Shown here: positions 54,127 through 62,464 of the stretch, piece by piece | Position numbering within the stretch: the stretch's first letter is position 1 | Layout: each line of letters opens with the position of its first letter | Assembly: GCF_002892535.1 (NCBI RefSeq) | Contig: NZ_CP024847.1 | Location: 310,001-374,000, forward strand | From: Aquella oligotrophica | Lineage (GTDB): Bacteria > Pseudomonadota > Gammaproteobacteria > Burkholderiales > UBA11063 | Length of the DNA stretch: 64,000 nt | Direction: 5' to 3' | Notes under the pieces: generated by a model | Told to the model about the DNA's origin: nothing | The model's database searches: none | What the model saw: only the letters and a program-made list of their open reading frames with translations | Position numbers and translations under genes: made by a program

Positions 54127-54651
54127 TTAGAATGCAAACTTCATACCAGCAAGCAATGCATTTGAGTTTCCAAGAGCATTATTAGAACCAAAATAGTATA
54201 GATCAGTTACATTGAATGCTACAGATTTAGTAAGATTGATATCAAAACCACCACCTACCAATACTTGCCATCCAGCTGATGTAGCATTATTAATAGGGTA
54301 ATTTGTTGTCAAATTACCAGAACCATAACTCATTGCACCTGGTGTTTGGTAAGCACCACCGACTTGACCAAATAAGTCAAACATATCGCCAAGAGGTAAA
54401 ATACCTTTAAGTGATAAATCATACATCTGAACATTTTCATTGATAGCACCACCAGATTGAGTAATCCCTGTGGTACCAACTTCAATTGCAAAACCTGGAG
54501 TAATTTGATAGCCACCATCTAAACGAAAAGCCATTGCAGGAGAAGCTATATCATTCCAACCCAAACCTGCACCAACGCCAACATATAAACCATTGTCAGC
54601 GAAAGCTGAAGCTGCCGTCAAACCTAGTAACAAACCTAAAATCTTTTTCAT
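54127..54651 (-). CDS. Small eight-strand outer-membrane beta-barrel protein
   Basis: The protein has 174 residues from the ATG at 54651, which has AAGGAATT before it; the upstream in-frame start adds five residues without an RBS. The signal peptide ends ASAFA-D. The mature part alternates short amphipathic strands (GLYVGVGAGLGWND, AFRLDGGYQITPGFAIEVGTTGITQ, LSLKGILPLGDMFDLFGQVGGAYQT, WQVLVGGGFDINLTKSVAFNVTDLYYFG) and ends with Phe (MKFAF), the outer-membrane insertion signal. This is the OmpA-like/OmpW-like small barrel family. The convergent ATPase gene shares its terminator. Confidence 0.88.
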   Translation of the reverse strand: MKKILGLLLGLTAASAFADNGLYVGVGAGLGWNDIASPAMAFRLDGGYQITPGFAIEVGTTGITQSGGAINENVQMYDLSLKGILPLGDMFDLFGQVGGAYQTPGAMSYGSGNLTTNYPINNATSAGWQVLVGGGFDINLTKSVAFNVTDLYYFGSNNALGNSNALLAGMKFAF

Positions 54652-54829
54652 ATTTAATTCCTTCATTTACAATCAACTGGGTTATAGTCCCTGCTACATA
54701 ACATGGTAACTTTGATCGAGTTACCCTCATAGACAATAATATAACATATACTTTCTGAATTTTTCACCTTTTAGGCCCATTTAAGGCGAAAAAAAGCTGT
54801 TTTTTTATGGAGGTGTTGTATTTCTACAA

Positions 54830-55306
54830 CTATTCAAACCTGATGTTTAGTATTTCATATTCTTTAATTCCGTTTGGAACTTTTACCTCAACTACATCAC
54901 CACAGATTTTACCAATTAGGCTTCTTGCTACAGGGGTATTTACCGAAATTTTTTTGTGTTTAATATCCGCCTCGTCATCACCAACTATTTGATACTCTAC
55001 CTCTTCTTCACTTTCCATGTCTAGCAAATCAATTATTGCACCAAAAACTACCCGACCATCACTATTTAATTGACTTGGTGTAATAATTTCTGCTCTGGAC
55101 AATTTTGCTTCAATTTCTGCGATTCTGGCTTCAATAAATGCTTGTTTTTCTTTAGCTGCGTCATATTCAGCATTCTCGGATATATCGCCATGACTTCTAG
55201 CTTCAGCAATAGCCTGAATAACAGCACTTCGTTCTGCACCTTTTAAACGAATCAACTCTTCTTCGAGTAGTTTTGCCCCATTTTGGGTCATTGGAATCCG
55301 TTGCAT
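54830..55306 (-). CDS. greA: Transcription elongation factor GreA
   Basis: The protein has 158 residues from the ATG at 55306, exactly the E. coli length; the upstream TTG frame extension adds MEKH only. The N-terminal coiled coil is plain (MTQNGAKLLEEELIRLKGAERSAVIQAIAEARSHGDISENAEYDAAKEKQAFIEARIAEIEAKL), with the tip acids D and E in GDISENAEYDAAK. The C-terminal FKBP-like part follows (YQIVGDDEADIKHKKISVNTPVARSLIGKICGDVVEVKVP). It rescues backtracked RNA polymerase by stimulating transcript cleavage. A GTTGTA/TACAAC hairpin with a four-base loop (54815-54830) sits at its stop codon. Confidence 0.96.
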   Translation of the reverse strand: MQRIPMTQNGAKLLEEELIRLKGAERSAVIQAIAEARSHGDISENAEYDAAKEKQAFIEARIAEIEAKLSRAEIITPSQLNSDGRVVFGAIIDLLDMESEEEVEYQIVGDDEADIKHKKISVNTPVARSLIGKICGDVVEVKVPNGIKEYEILNIRFE

Positions 55307-55364
55307 ATGTTTTTCCAAATTTATAATTTATAAATAAAATATTCAATATCACTTTATGAAATTA

Positions 55365-55394
55365 AAAAACCGAGAGCATAAACTCTCGGTTTTT
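55365..55394 (-). terminator. Intrinsic terminator for the small lipoprotein gene
   Basis: AAAAACCGAGAG pairs with CTCTCGGTTTTT over a 6-nt loop, with A/T runs on both sides. It lies 20 nt after the stop of the minus-strand lipoprotein gene and could also serve traffic from the other side. Confidence 0.9.
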
Positions 55395-55414
55395 AATCCA
55401 TGATTTAAAGTAGA

Positions 55415-55597
55415 TTAATTACCAACTTTAGATGAATTCATAGAAGCATTTTTCTTATGGTGATGTTTTTTAGCAGGACCAGAAGATGCTTTGTGTTGTA
55501 CAACAACTAAATCGTTGTTAGAAGCAGGAGCTTTATCAGATGAACATGCAGACACAGCAACCGCACCAGCGATTAGAGTAACTAGTAATTTTTTCAT
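55415..55597 (-). CDS. Small Lys/His-rich lipoprotein
   Basis: The protein has 60 residues: a signal MKKLLVTLIAGAVAVSAC with the lipobox Cys at 18, then SSDKAPASNN, a short Val-rich segment, and a basic tail with KKHHHKKN. There is no recognisable domain. RBS AAGGT stands before the ATG. Its signal sequence is nearly the same as that of the next minus-strand gene at 55623-55799, so the pair looks like a duplication in which one copy gained a lipobox. His clusters suggest metal binding, but nothing proves it. Confidence 0.75.
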   Translation of the reverse strand: MKKLLVTLIAGAVAVSACSSDKAPASNNDLVVVQHKASSGPAKKHHHKKNASMNSSKVGN

Positions 55598-55622
55598 TCA
55601 ATTTACCTTAAGAAAATATTAA

Positions 55623-55799
55623 TTATTTAGAAGCTGCTTCTTTTGATGCTGCTTTTTTGTGTGATTTTTTAGATTTGTGTGATTTTTTGTGAGCTTTAGA
55701 TGCAGCTGGTTTAGCAGCAGCTTCAGGAGCAGAAGCCTCAGCAGCAAAAGCAGAAGTAGCGAAAGCACCAGCAATCAAAATAGCCAATAGTTTTTTCAT
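55623..55799 (-). CDS. Small Ala/Lys/His-rich exported protein (58 residues)
   Basis: A complete 58-residue frame runs from the ATG at 55799, with TAAGGAAAT as RBS, to TAA at 55623. The signal peptide MKKLLAILIAGAFATSAFA is followed by AEASAPEAAAKPAASK and then a basic repeat region, KAHKKSHKSKKSHKK, ending KEAASK. The mature peptide would be unstructured and strongly basic. The layout (signal, Ala/Pro linker, Lys/His repeats) recalls acid-shock or His/Lys-rich periplasmic proteins such as Asr, without homology I can claim. It lies 25 nt from its related neighbour. Confidence 0.78.
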   Translation of the reverse strand: MKKLLAILIAGAFATSAFAAEASAPEAAAKPAASKAHKKSHKSKKSHKKAASKEAASK

Positions 55800-56000
55800 G
55801 AAATTTCCTTAGAAAACAATTTTTTATATATAAAATATCGCTTGTTGTATTAAACGATCAATAACACGTGGCAGTATTATACATTACATTTTCTAGATTT
55901 GCAATATATATTTGATTTTTATTCTTCAAAATATGGTGCGAAAATAGTGGTAGAGGCGCTGAAAATGCTGTGTAAGAATGGATTTGGTAATTATTTTATG

Positions 56001-56029
56001 TTGCGCTGCAAAATGATTAATTGGATAAT
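56001..56029 (+). promoter_or_regulatory. Probable peroxiredoxin promoter
   Basis: TTGCGC at 56001-56006 and GATAAT at 56024-56029 are 17 nt apart, giving a start near 56036 and a leader of about 63 nt that contains the inverted repeat at 56051-56081. Confidence 0.5.
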
Positions 56030-56050
56030 GCCTTTATTAAAAGTGATAGA

Positions 56051-56081
56051 ATAATGTCCGAGTTTAATTATCGGATATTAT
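56051..56081 (+). promoter_or_regulatory. Inverted repeat in the peroxiredoxin leader
   Basis: ATAATGTCCGA at 56051-56061 pairs with TCGGATATTAT at 56071-56081 (one G-T pair) over a 9-nt spacer. It ends just before the Shine-Dalgarno AAGGAG. It may be an operator or an RNA hairpin that affects ribosome access. Confidence 0.55.
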
Positions 56082-56098
56082 GTGAAGGAGTTCATAAA

Positions 56099-56731
56099 AT
56101 GGATTGTTGCGATACAAATTTCTATTTTCCACAAGTTTTAGTGGGTCAAGAAGCACCAGATTTTACTGCAGCTGCAGTTCTTGGTTCTGGAGAGATAGTT
56201 GATAATTTTAATTTTAAAGAAGCTACCAAAGGTAAATATGCAGTAGTTTTCTTTTATCCTCTTGATTTTACGTTTGTTTGCCCTTCTGAATTAATCGCGT
56301 TTGATCACAGATTGGCTGAATTCAAATCTAAAAATGTTGAAGTAATCGGTGTTTCTATTGACTCACATTTTACTCATGCAGCATGGCGTAATACACCTGT
56401 TAACCAGGGTGGTATTGGTCAAGTAGGTTATACACTTGTTGCCGATATCAAACACGAAATTTGCCAGAGTTTTGGGGTTGAAGCAGCTGGTGGCGTTGCA
56501 TACCGCGGGTCATTCTTGATTGACAAAAATGGTGTTGTACGCCATATGGTTGTAAATGATCTTCCACTAGGGCGTAATGTTGATGAAATGTTGCGTATGG
56601 TTGATGCGCTTCAGTTTACCGAAGAGCATGGTGAGGTTTGCCCAGCAGGTTGGAATAAAGGTAAAGCAGGTATGAAAGCATCAACTCAAGGGGTTGCTGA
56701 TTACCTAGCTAATCATGCAAAAGATCTGTAA
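56099..56731 (+). CDS. Typical 2-Cys peroxiredoxin (AhpC/TSA type)
   Basis: The protein has 210 residues from the ATG at 56099, preceded by AAGGAG; an in-frame ATG at 56021 would add 26 residues without RBS. The peroxidatic Cys is in FYPLDFTFVCPSE at about residue 60 with the PxxxT/S-C order, and the resolving Cys in GEVCPAGW near residue 180. Between are VSIDSHFTHAAWRNTP and SFGVEAAGGVAYRGSFLID with the active-site Arg. It reduces hydrogen peroxide and alkyl hydroperoxides. Its electron donor (AhpF or thioredoxin) is not encoded here. A hairpin terminator lies 39 nt after the stop. Confidence 0.95.
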   Translation: MDCCDTNFYFPQVLVGQEAPDFTAAAVLGSGEIVDNFNFKEATKGKYAVVFFYPLDFTFVCPSELIAFDHRLAEFKSKNVEVIGVSIDSHFTHAAWRNTPVNQGGIGQVGYTLVADIKHEICQSFGVEAAGGVAYRGSFLIDKNGVVRHMVVNDLPLGRNVDEMLRMVDALQFTEEHGEVCPAGWNKGKAGMKASTQGVADYLANHAKDL

Positions 56732-56769
56732 TTAGATAGATCTAAAAAATTACTTTCTTCATATAAAGA

Positions 56770-56793
56770 TCCCACCTCGGTGGGGTTTTTATT
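56770..56793 (+). terminator. Intrinsic terminator of the peroxiredoxin gene
   Basis: CCCACC at 56771-56776 pairs with GGTGGG at 56779-56784, with a tight loop, and is followed by GTTTTTATTTTT. Confidence 0.88.
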
Positions 56794-56808
56794 TTTATAG
56801 AGTTATTT

Positions 56809-57555
56809 ATGCATACCAAAGAACTAGTTCTTAAACTGGATCAGTTATTGTCAATTGAACGCTATAGTGACTATTGCCCAAATGGCTTACAGATTGAGGG
56901 GATTAATACTAGTTCAAAGATTGTTACTGGTGTTTCTATTTGTCAGGAGTTGATTGACTATGCCATTGAAAAAAAAGCTCATGCAATTCTTGTTCATCAC
57001 GGGATATTTTGGAATAAGTCTCCTTATCCAATAACTGGAATAAAATATCAAAGAATCTCCAAATTAATCAAAAACAATATAAATCTGATTGCCTATCATT
57101 TACCACTAGACAATCATGCACAATATGGTAATAATGCTCAATTGGGACAGCTATTGGGAATTAAACCACTTTTTACTGCTGGCGAGCAGGGGTTAATATG
57201 GGTTGGTGAATTATCTACCGAGCAATCTATTACTGAATTTATCCAATTGTACCAGCTACAAACTGGACATCAACCTTTATGGTTTGGCAATTCCGAAAAG
57301 AGAATAAATAAAATTGCTTGGTGCACAGGTGGAGCAGACTCAATGTTTGAAACAGTATTAAATCTTGGAGTTGACCTTTATCTTACTGGTGAAGTAAAAG
57401 AACCAATAAAACATTTGGCGGAAGAAAGTAATACTTTGTTTGTTGCTGGCGGACACTATGTGACTGAGCGGTATGGTATTAAAGCCTTAACTAAATACAT
57501 ACAAGATGAACTACTACTTGATGCTGAGTTTATAGATATTTATAATCCGATCTAA
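56809..57555 (+). CDS. Nif3-like dinuclear metal-centre protein
   Basis: The protein has 248 residues, the size of E. coli YbgI. The family blocks are readable: the N-terminal YSDYCPNGLQIEG, HAILVHHGIFWNKSPYPITGI with the metal His pair (HHG), LIAYHLPLDNHAQYGNNAQLGQLLGI with His and Asp, and at the end VAGGHYVTERYGIKAL with the metal His and Glu. Nif3/YbgI proteins form hexameric rings with a dimetal site. The in vivo reaction is unsettled, though the family is sometimes listed as GTP cyclohydrolase-like. The gene is alone on the plus strand, 15 nt past the peroxiredoxin terminator. Confidence 0.93.
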   Translation: MHTKELVLKLDQLLSIERYSDYCPNGLQIEGINTSSKIVTGVSICQELIDYAIEKKAHAILVHHGIFWNKSPYPITGIKYQRISKLIKNNINLIAYHLPLDNHAQYGNNAQLGQLLGIKPLFTAGEQGLIWVGELSTEQSITEFIQLYQLQTGHQPLWFGNSEKRINKIAWCTGGADSMFETVLNLGVDLYLTGEVKEPIKHLAEESNTLFVAGGHYVTERYGIKALTKYIQDELLLDAEFIDIYNPI

Positions 57556-57572
57556 TTTAGAGTTAAGTATGA

Positions 57573-58418
57573 TTAGCCCAATTCAAACGTTGTAATTCCA
57601 AATATTTTATCCAGTTCTAATTCTGGTTTCCCATTTCGATACATTCTCGCAGTTGCAAATACTTGATTAAGATTATATTCAGTGATAAACTGTTTGATTG
57701 CACTATTTGGCTCTGGTATATCAATATAGATATTAGTAACATCTGACTTTGTTACGAGTGCTTGCAATAAATAATGGGCGATTTTCTCATTTTCAGCAAA
57801 TAATGGACCAATTTTGGCGCCTTCAATACATTTACGTAATACACCATAGCCAAGTAATTTACCATTTTCAATAAAGCCAAGGGCTATTGCACCTGACTGA
57901 CTAATCCATGCCTGTAAAAAATTATTTCTAGGCGCGGGGAAATATTGTCGATCATAATCAGCAATCACTTGAAAATCAAGTTGATTCAGTTCAATCACTT
58001 TTGGATTGATGGGGTAATCAGTAGTTTTTAGCAGATGATAACGAGCATTCTCATAAACTGTCCTATAACCAATTTGGCTATATTTATCTACCATGTTTAA
58101 AACCCCATCAATTCCAGTTATTCGATTTCCAAGGTACTTAAGTCTGACAAGCGTCAAATCCATACCGTAATTAAACCCACGATATTCTTCTTTTACGATA
58201 TATAAGCCACAAAAAGCAAAATTCTCATCATATGCTACTGCTGAGCCAATGGCTATAATTTGATTATCAATTTTTCCCACAAAAAAACCATCTGAGTCGG
58301 CAAGATAAAAACATTCAGCATCATGTAATCCGGGATTCCATCCTTCTTTGGCTGCCCAATCAATTGCAAAATCAATTTCATTACGCTTCATTTTACTAAT
58401 TATCATTTGCTTAATCAT
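57573..58418 (-). CDS. GNAT-family N-acetyltransferase with C-terminal YitH/HsmT-like domain
   Basis: The protein has 281 residues. The N-terminal about 130 residues form one GNAT domain: EIDFAIDWAAKEGWNPGLHDAECFYLADSDGFFVGKIDNQIIAIGSAVAYDENFAFCGLYIVKEEYRGFNYGMDLTLVRL, with the acetyl-CoA loop at EEYRGFNYG (RGxGxG-like). The C-terminal half (ITGIDGVLNMVDKYSQIGYRTVYENARYHL...) matches the Acetyltransf_18 domain of YitH-type proteins, a second GNAT-like fold that binds substrate. The substrate is unknown. The gene converges with the Nif3 gene at 17 nt. Confidence 0.87.
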   Translation of the reverse strand: MIKQMIISKMKRNEIDFAIDWAAKEGWNPGLHDAECFYLADSDGFFVGKIDNQIIAIGSAVAYDENFAFCGLYIVKEEYRGFNYGMDLTLVRLKYLGNRITGIDGVLNMVDKYSQIGYRTVYENARYHLLKTTDYPINPKVIELNQLDFQVIADYDRQYFPAPRNNFLQAWISQSGAIALGFIENGKLLGYGVLRKCIEGAKIGPLFAENEKIAHYLLQALVTKSDVTNIYIDIPEPNSAIKQFITEYNLNQVFATARMYRNGKPELELDKIFGITTFELG

Positions 58419-58776
58419 TTATTTCTCCACGGCAAAATTTAGTTTTATTCGCTGTAGTATAACAAAATTATTGCCACCTGCCAACCATCCGTTTTGGTCG
58501 AGAGTAGTTTAAATGAAGCTACCAGAAATATGACTGTTGATAAAACCGCTGAACTGATTTATATCTCACCTTTATGGTAGACTCCTTTACAGAATTAGTT
58601 TAATGATGTCAGGTTCTTATTCATAAACTTAGCTAAACCCATTGTTAAGTAAATTTTCATAGCATAATTCGCAGTAGAGAAACTCTGCGAATCAAAAAGA
58701 GTATTATCCCTATCAGGAAAAAGTGTAGTCTTATTTAGTATTATTGTTTTTAGTCCTGAACTCTGAATTTTTTGAA
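58419..58776. other. 358-nt gene-free stretch with one hairpin
   Basis: No ORF or RNA gene is visible. One hairpin, ATTCGCAG at 58667-58674 with CTGCGAAT at 58685-58692 over a 10-nt loop, could end the minus-strand hydrolase transcript, although its stop is 85 nt away and no U tract follows. Confidence 0.4.
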
Positions 58777-59655
58777 TTAATACTCCTTAATATTTGTACA
58801 TAAAGTATCTGGGGTTTGTAATGCTATTGCATGACCGCTATTTTTGACTTTGATAATGGTTCCATTTGGATATTCTTTAGCTATGGCTAGTGCAGTATCT
58901 TGATTAATAATTGTGTCATTTGTTGGCAAATAAAATGTGGCAGGTGTGGTTGCAATTTTAAATTGTTCTCCCACAGCCAAATTAACTACCCATTCACCCA
59001 TTGCTTTACCTTGAGCATCGCGCACCAGCTTTTCAGGGAAAATTTCTTCGAGTTTACTTTGAATGAATTGTGACTTATAATACTTTAGGTTATCGGTCTG
59101 GTAATTATATAGATTATTATTAAGTACATAGTTTAGAACATCACTGTCTGTTTTAAATGGTGCATGTTCAGGCATCGGTTGAATTAATTTTGTTTTCCCA
59201 CCTGTAGGCAGTACTGGCGCTAGTAAAATTAAATTTTGATATAGATTTGGAGATTGAAAGCTTGCTTCTAGTGCGATTGCTCCACCCATTGACCAACCAA
59301 GAAGTTGGGCATTTTTTAGATTAAGTTTACTAACTAGCTGGTTTACGTCACTAGCCATTGATTTAATTGAAAGTTTGCTTACATCATACGTGCTCGCTGT
59401 GTTTATTCCTTGATAATCGAATAAATACACTTTGTGATTAGTTGCTAGGCAACTAATAAACTCTTTGCTCCAGAAGTTGCTTGTTGTGGCATAGCCAGTC
59501 AATAATACTATTGGTTCACCTCTAGTTCCAGTTTGGTAGTAGTGGATTTGATGCCCATTAATGTTGATTAAATTGCTATATAAATCTTGAGCCATTATTA
59601 TTTGAATTATCCCAAAGAGGAGTCCCGCTAATTTTGATTGTGTTGATTTTATCAT
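58777..59655 (-). CDS. Exported alpha/beta-hydrolase
   Basis: The protein has 292 residues from the ATG at 59655, giving a signal peptide (LAGLLFGIIQIIMAQD); the ORF upstream extends 23 residues without a signal-like start. The hydrolase features are VLLTGYATTSNFW (in place of HG), LFDYQGIN, the nucleophile elbow GWSMGGAIALE at about residue 120, PATFYLPTNDTI (acid) and NSGHAIALQTP with the catalytic His at about residue 272. The substrate is unknown; esterase or lipase-like activity in the periplasm is the cautious view. It is a single gene on the minus strand. Confidence 0.85.
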   Translation of the reverse strand: MIKSTQSKLAGLLFGIIQIIMAQDLYSNLININGHQIHYYQTGTRGEPIVLLTGYATTSNFWSKEFISCLATNHKVYLFDYQGINTASTYDVSKLSIKSMASDVNQLVSKLNLKNAQLLGWSMGGAIALEASFQSPNLYQNLILLAPVLPTGGKTKLIQPMPEHAPFKTDSDVLNYVLNNNLYNYQTDNLKYYKSQFIQSKLEEIFPEKLVRDAQGKAMGEWVVNLAVGEQFKIATTPATFYLPTNDTIINQDTALAIAKEYPNGTIIKVKNSGHAIALQTPDTLCTNIKEY

Positions 59656-59851
59656 TTTTACATTCCATTTTGATTCGGATGCTATCCATAGCTTATAAAA
59701 ATTTGAACATAAGTATATTATCATTTATTTGGTTTTATTGGTGGCAAATTTGATTATCGCGACCAAATGGAATCTAAATCAAAACAACATTTCAATAATG
59801 AGATAGTTCAGGCTATAATGGCTATCTTGATATTAATGAGTCAATTGATTT

Positions 59852-61141
59852 ATGTTAAGCTATACCTTATCATTGTTACGTAAAGCACCATTTCGAGAAT
59901 TTGAGAAGCAAAGTCTCTGGATAGTTTTCTCAACGATATATCTTGATATGTATGATATGGCTTTGTATATGGGCTACGCCATCTATTTAACTCCCACTCT
60001 ACTACCTAGCATTCACTTTTATCAGGCTGGGTTAGTTTTCTCAATTATATTATTTTTTAGTCAACTAGCTAAAGTTCTTGGTTTTATTCATTTTAATATG
60101 GCGACTAAAAAAAATGGCTTTCATCCCTATAGAAGGTTATTATTTATTGGGGCAGGCTATTTGCTTATTTTTATAGCAATTTCAGGAGCAATTCCGTCTA
60201 AATATGCTATCGTCATATTTGTATTGGTGCGGGTATTACAGGGCTATTTTATGGGGCTGGAGATTGCATCAATTGTGAATTTTGCAAGTCTTTCTCTGTC
60301 GCGTAAATATCATAGTTTTTTATACTATTTTATAGTGTTTTCTAGTGAGCTTGGTACGCTAGTTTGCATCTTTTTTAATCGCCTTTTGGTAACACACGAT
60401 ATTGGGTTTGTAGTGAATGACAAGTCTTGGGAATTACAGACGATAATTGGAGCTGGCTTTGCTATGATGCTTGCTTTTGCACGTTTTATGTATCCATTAA
60501 AACAGAAATCATTTTATAGTTTTACGGTATGGAATTTTGTGGAAACAATAAAACATGACGGAGTAAATATTTTATTGCGTTCAACAATAGTACTATGTCA
60601 TGTTTTATTGATATTTGTAGTAATTTTCCGTGTGCCTACTTTGTTACATCTAGGACTTGGTTGGTCAATTAGTGAAGTAAATCATCTTGTGCTTTTTATG
60701 GCAGGCTTTGCTTTTCTTGGAACAAATACAGTCACGCTTGTTATCCGTTTTATTGAGCCATTTCAGATAATTCGTGCATTTTTTTTGGTAGGTATCGTTG
60801 TAGCTATACTCTGGTTATTTCTAGGAAATAATCAGGATCATTATATGTATTCGCTTACTGCATATACAATGGCTTATATTTATGGGGTATTTATTCGCGT
60901 GACTCCATTGTATCTTTATCATGTAAAGGATATAAAGCAGCGGCGTTGGCTAATTAGCCGTTATCTTGCATATATTTTTACTTATTCGGTCTTAGGTCCT
61001 TTATCTGTTCTAATGCTGGATTTGTCCCATTTCATCCGTCATGCATATTATGATAATGGACCTCCTTTTGTATTATTATTTGCATTTATAATTGGTTTGA
61101 TCAGTTTATTATTTTACTCTAAACGAATTGAACTAGTCTAA
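59852..61141 (+). CDS. MFS transporter
   Basis: The protein has 429 residues with 12 predicted membrane spans. The first half has FSTIYLDMYDMALYMGYAIYLTPTLLP and RVLQGYFMGLEIASIVNFASLSLSRKYHS, which match the metabolite:H+ symporter pattern (ProP/ShiA group: RxxQGxxxGxE with the acidic residue in span 5). The usual GxxxDRxGRK loop between spans 2 and 3 is degenerate here (HFNMATKKNGFH). The C-terminal half is very rich in aromatics. The substrate is unknown; sugar-acid or compatible-solute uptake would fit the group. No partner gene is adjacent. Confidence 0.82.
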   Translation: MLSYTLSLLRKAPFREFEKQSLWIVFSTIYLDMYDMALYMGYAIYLTPTLLPSIHFYQAGLVFSIILFFSQLAKVLGFIHFNMATKKNGFHPYRRLLFIGAGYLLIFIAISGAIPSKYAIVIFVLVRVLQGYFMGLEIASIVNFASLSLSRKYHSFLYYFIVFSSELGTLVCIFFNRLLVTHDIGFVVNDKSWELQTIIGAGFAMMLAFARFMYPLKQKSFYSFTVWNFVETIKHDGVNILLRSTIVLCHVLLIFVVIFRVPTLLHLGLGWSISEVNHLVLFMAGFAFLGTNTVTLVIRFIEPFQIIRAFFLVGIVVAILWLFLGNNQDHYMYSLTAYTMAYIYGVFIRVTPLYLYHVKDIKQRRWLISRYLAYIFTYSVLGPLSVLMLDLSHFIRHAYYDNGPPFVLLFAFIIGLISLLFYSKRIELV

Positions 61142-61303
61142 AATTGTGGTAATATTGCAGCATTTGCAGTGAATGACTTTGTGCTAATCGTTGTATTTGT
61201 TGGTTTTCATTGGATAAAAATAGAAAATTATCCATTTTGGCAGAATTTTATTTTTATGAATTATGCTACAATTTCAGTTGTACAATTTATTGGAGGCTTT
61301 TAT

Positions 61304-62413
61304 ATGAAACTAAAAAATTTGGGGTTATTATCTACCCTTGCCGCGGGGTTATTGGTAGCATGTAGTAGTGGAAGCTCATCTTCTGGCTCAGGCATTCAAT
61401 ATGCAACTTTAAATTATTCAGGTAGCCTCCCTCCGGGTGGTTTTGTTGGACTAACTGGGATTCGTCAGGTTGGTACTAGTAATAATGTTTATATTACGGG
61501 TAGCTATGATATCGAGAGTTTTAATCATGGTACTCTTTATGTAGGTCCAGTGACTGGTGGAGGAAGCTATTATGTATATGATTACCCGGGATCTACTGAA
61601 TCACCTACAGCAGGAACGAATGTTTACAGTGCAGATAATGGACTTAATGGTAATGTTCAACTTACTGGTACATATACCATAGAGAGTTCGAGTACTCAAT
61701 ATGGTTTCTATTATAATGGTCCAGTTTCTAATACTCAATCTTCATCAAACTGGCAAACTTTAATGTTTCCTTCTGCTCAGGATCCACAAAACTCTACAGT
61801 GTTAAGTACAGTTCCTCACAGTATTATGGGAGGCTTGATTGTAGGAAATTATATTTCTCTAGCGACGGCAGGAAATGCTTTTATTTATGATATAAAAACC
61901 GAGTCATACCAGTCAGTAAACTACCCTGGTTCTAGATATACTTCTTTATATGGTATCTGGTGGAATGGTGGTGAAAGCTATACTGTTGCCGGAGGTTATG
62001 GTAATGGTAGTCCGGATATAAAAGGCAATGCTCCTGGAACATATGCTTTTGTTGCTGATTATAATCGTGCAACCAAAACATTTAGTAATTGGACTTCCTA
62101 TACTTATGCTAATCAGCCATCTGCAGTAGCACATTTTGAAGGTATTACTTCTGATGGTAATGGTGGTTACAATCTTGCAGGAAGTGGTTTAGCTAATGGG
62201 GCTTTATATGTTTCATTAATTAATGTAAAACGTAATGCAAATGGAACGTTTAATCCAACTTCAACTTGGACTAATGTCTGGTATCCGGGTTCCAGTGTTA
62301 CAACGAGTGATACAGTTTATCAGAACTATGTTCTTGGAGTTTATCAAGAGTCTGGTGTGAGTGGGCAGTCGGGTTACGTCGCAGCCATTCCGGGAGCTTA
62401 TTACGGTAATTAG
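61304..62413 (+). CDS. Hypothetical lipoprotein with Gly/Ser-rich beta-strand repeats
   Basis: The protein has 369 residues from the ATG at 61304, with TGGAGG 8 nt before it; the longer frame upstream lacks a signal. The lipobox LLVAC gives Cys20, followed by a Ser/Gly run (SSGSSSSGSG). The mature part has repeated segments of about 55-65 residues (VYITGSYDIESFNHGTLYVG, VQLTGTYTIESSSTQYGFYYNG, YTVAGGYGNGSP, YNLAGSGLANGALYVS), resembling HAF-type or beta-propeller repeats. I do not recognise the function; the extracellular face of the outer membrane is likely. Confidence 0.85.
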   Translation: MKLKNLGLLSTLAAGLLVACSSGSSSSGSGIQYATLNYSGSLPPGGFVGLTGIRQVGTSNNVYITGSYDIESFNHGTLYVGPVTGGGSYYVYDYPGSTESPTAGTNVYSADNGLNGNVQLTGTYTIESSSTQYGFYYNGPVSNTQSSSNWQTLMFPSAQDPQNSTVLSTVPHSIMGGLIVGNYISLATAGNAFIYDIKTESYQSVNYPGSRYTSLYGIWWNGGESYTVAGGYGNGSPDIKGNAPGTYAFVADYNRATKTFSNWTSYTYANQPSAVAHFEGITSDGNGGYNLAGSGLANGALYVSLINVKRNANGTFNPTSTWTNVWYPGSSVTTSDTVYQNYVLGVYQESGVSGQSGYVAAIPGAYYGN

Positions 62414-62439
62414 TGATATTTTATTATAGCACGTAAATT

Positions 62440-62464
62440 GGTAGCCTTTTAGGCTGCCTTTTTT
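62440..62464 (+). terminator. Intrinsic terminator
   Basis: GGTAGCC at 62440-62446 pairs with GGCTGCC at 62452-62458 (one G-T pair) over a 5-nt loop and is followed by TTTTTT. The right half overlaps the last codons of the convergent transporter gene. Confidence 0.88.

Noticed and set aside
54815-54830. Hairpin GTTGTA/TACAAC at the greA stop as an intrinsic terminator
   Set aside because: The six-base stem is AT-rich and no T run follows on the minus strand.
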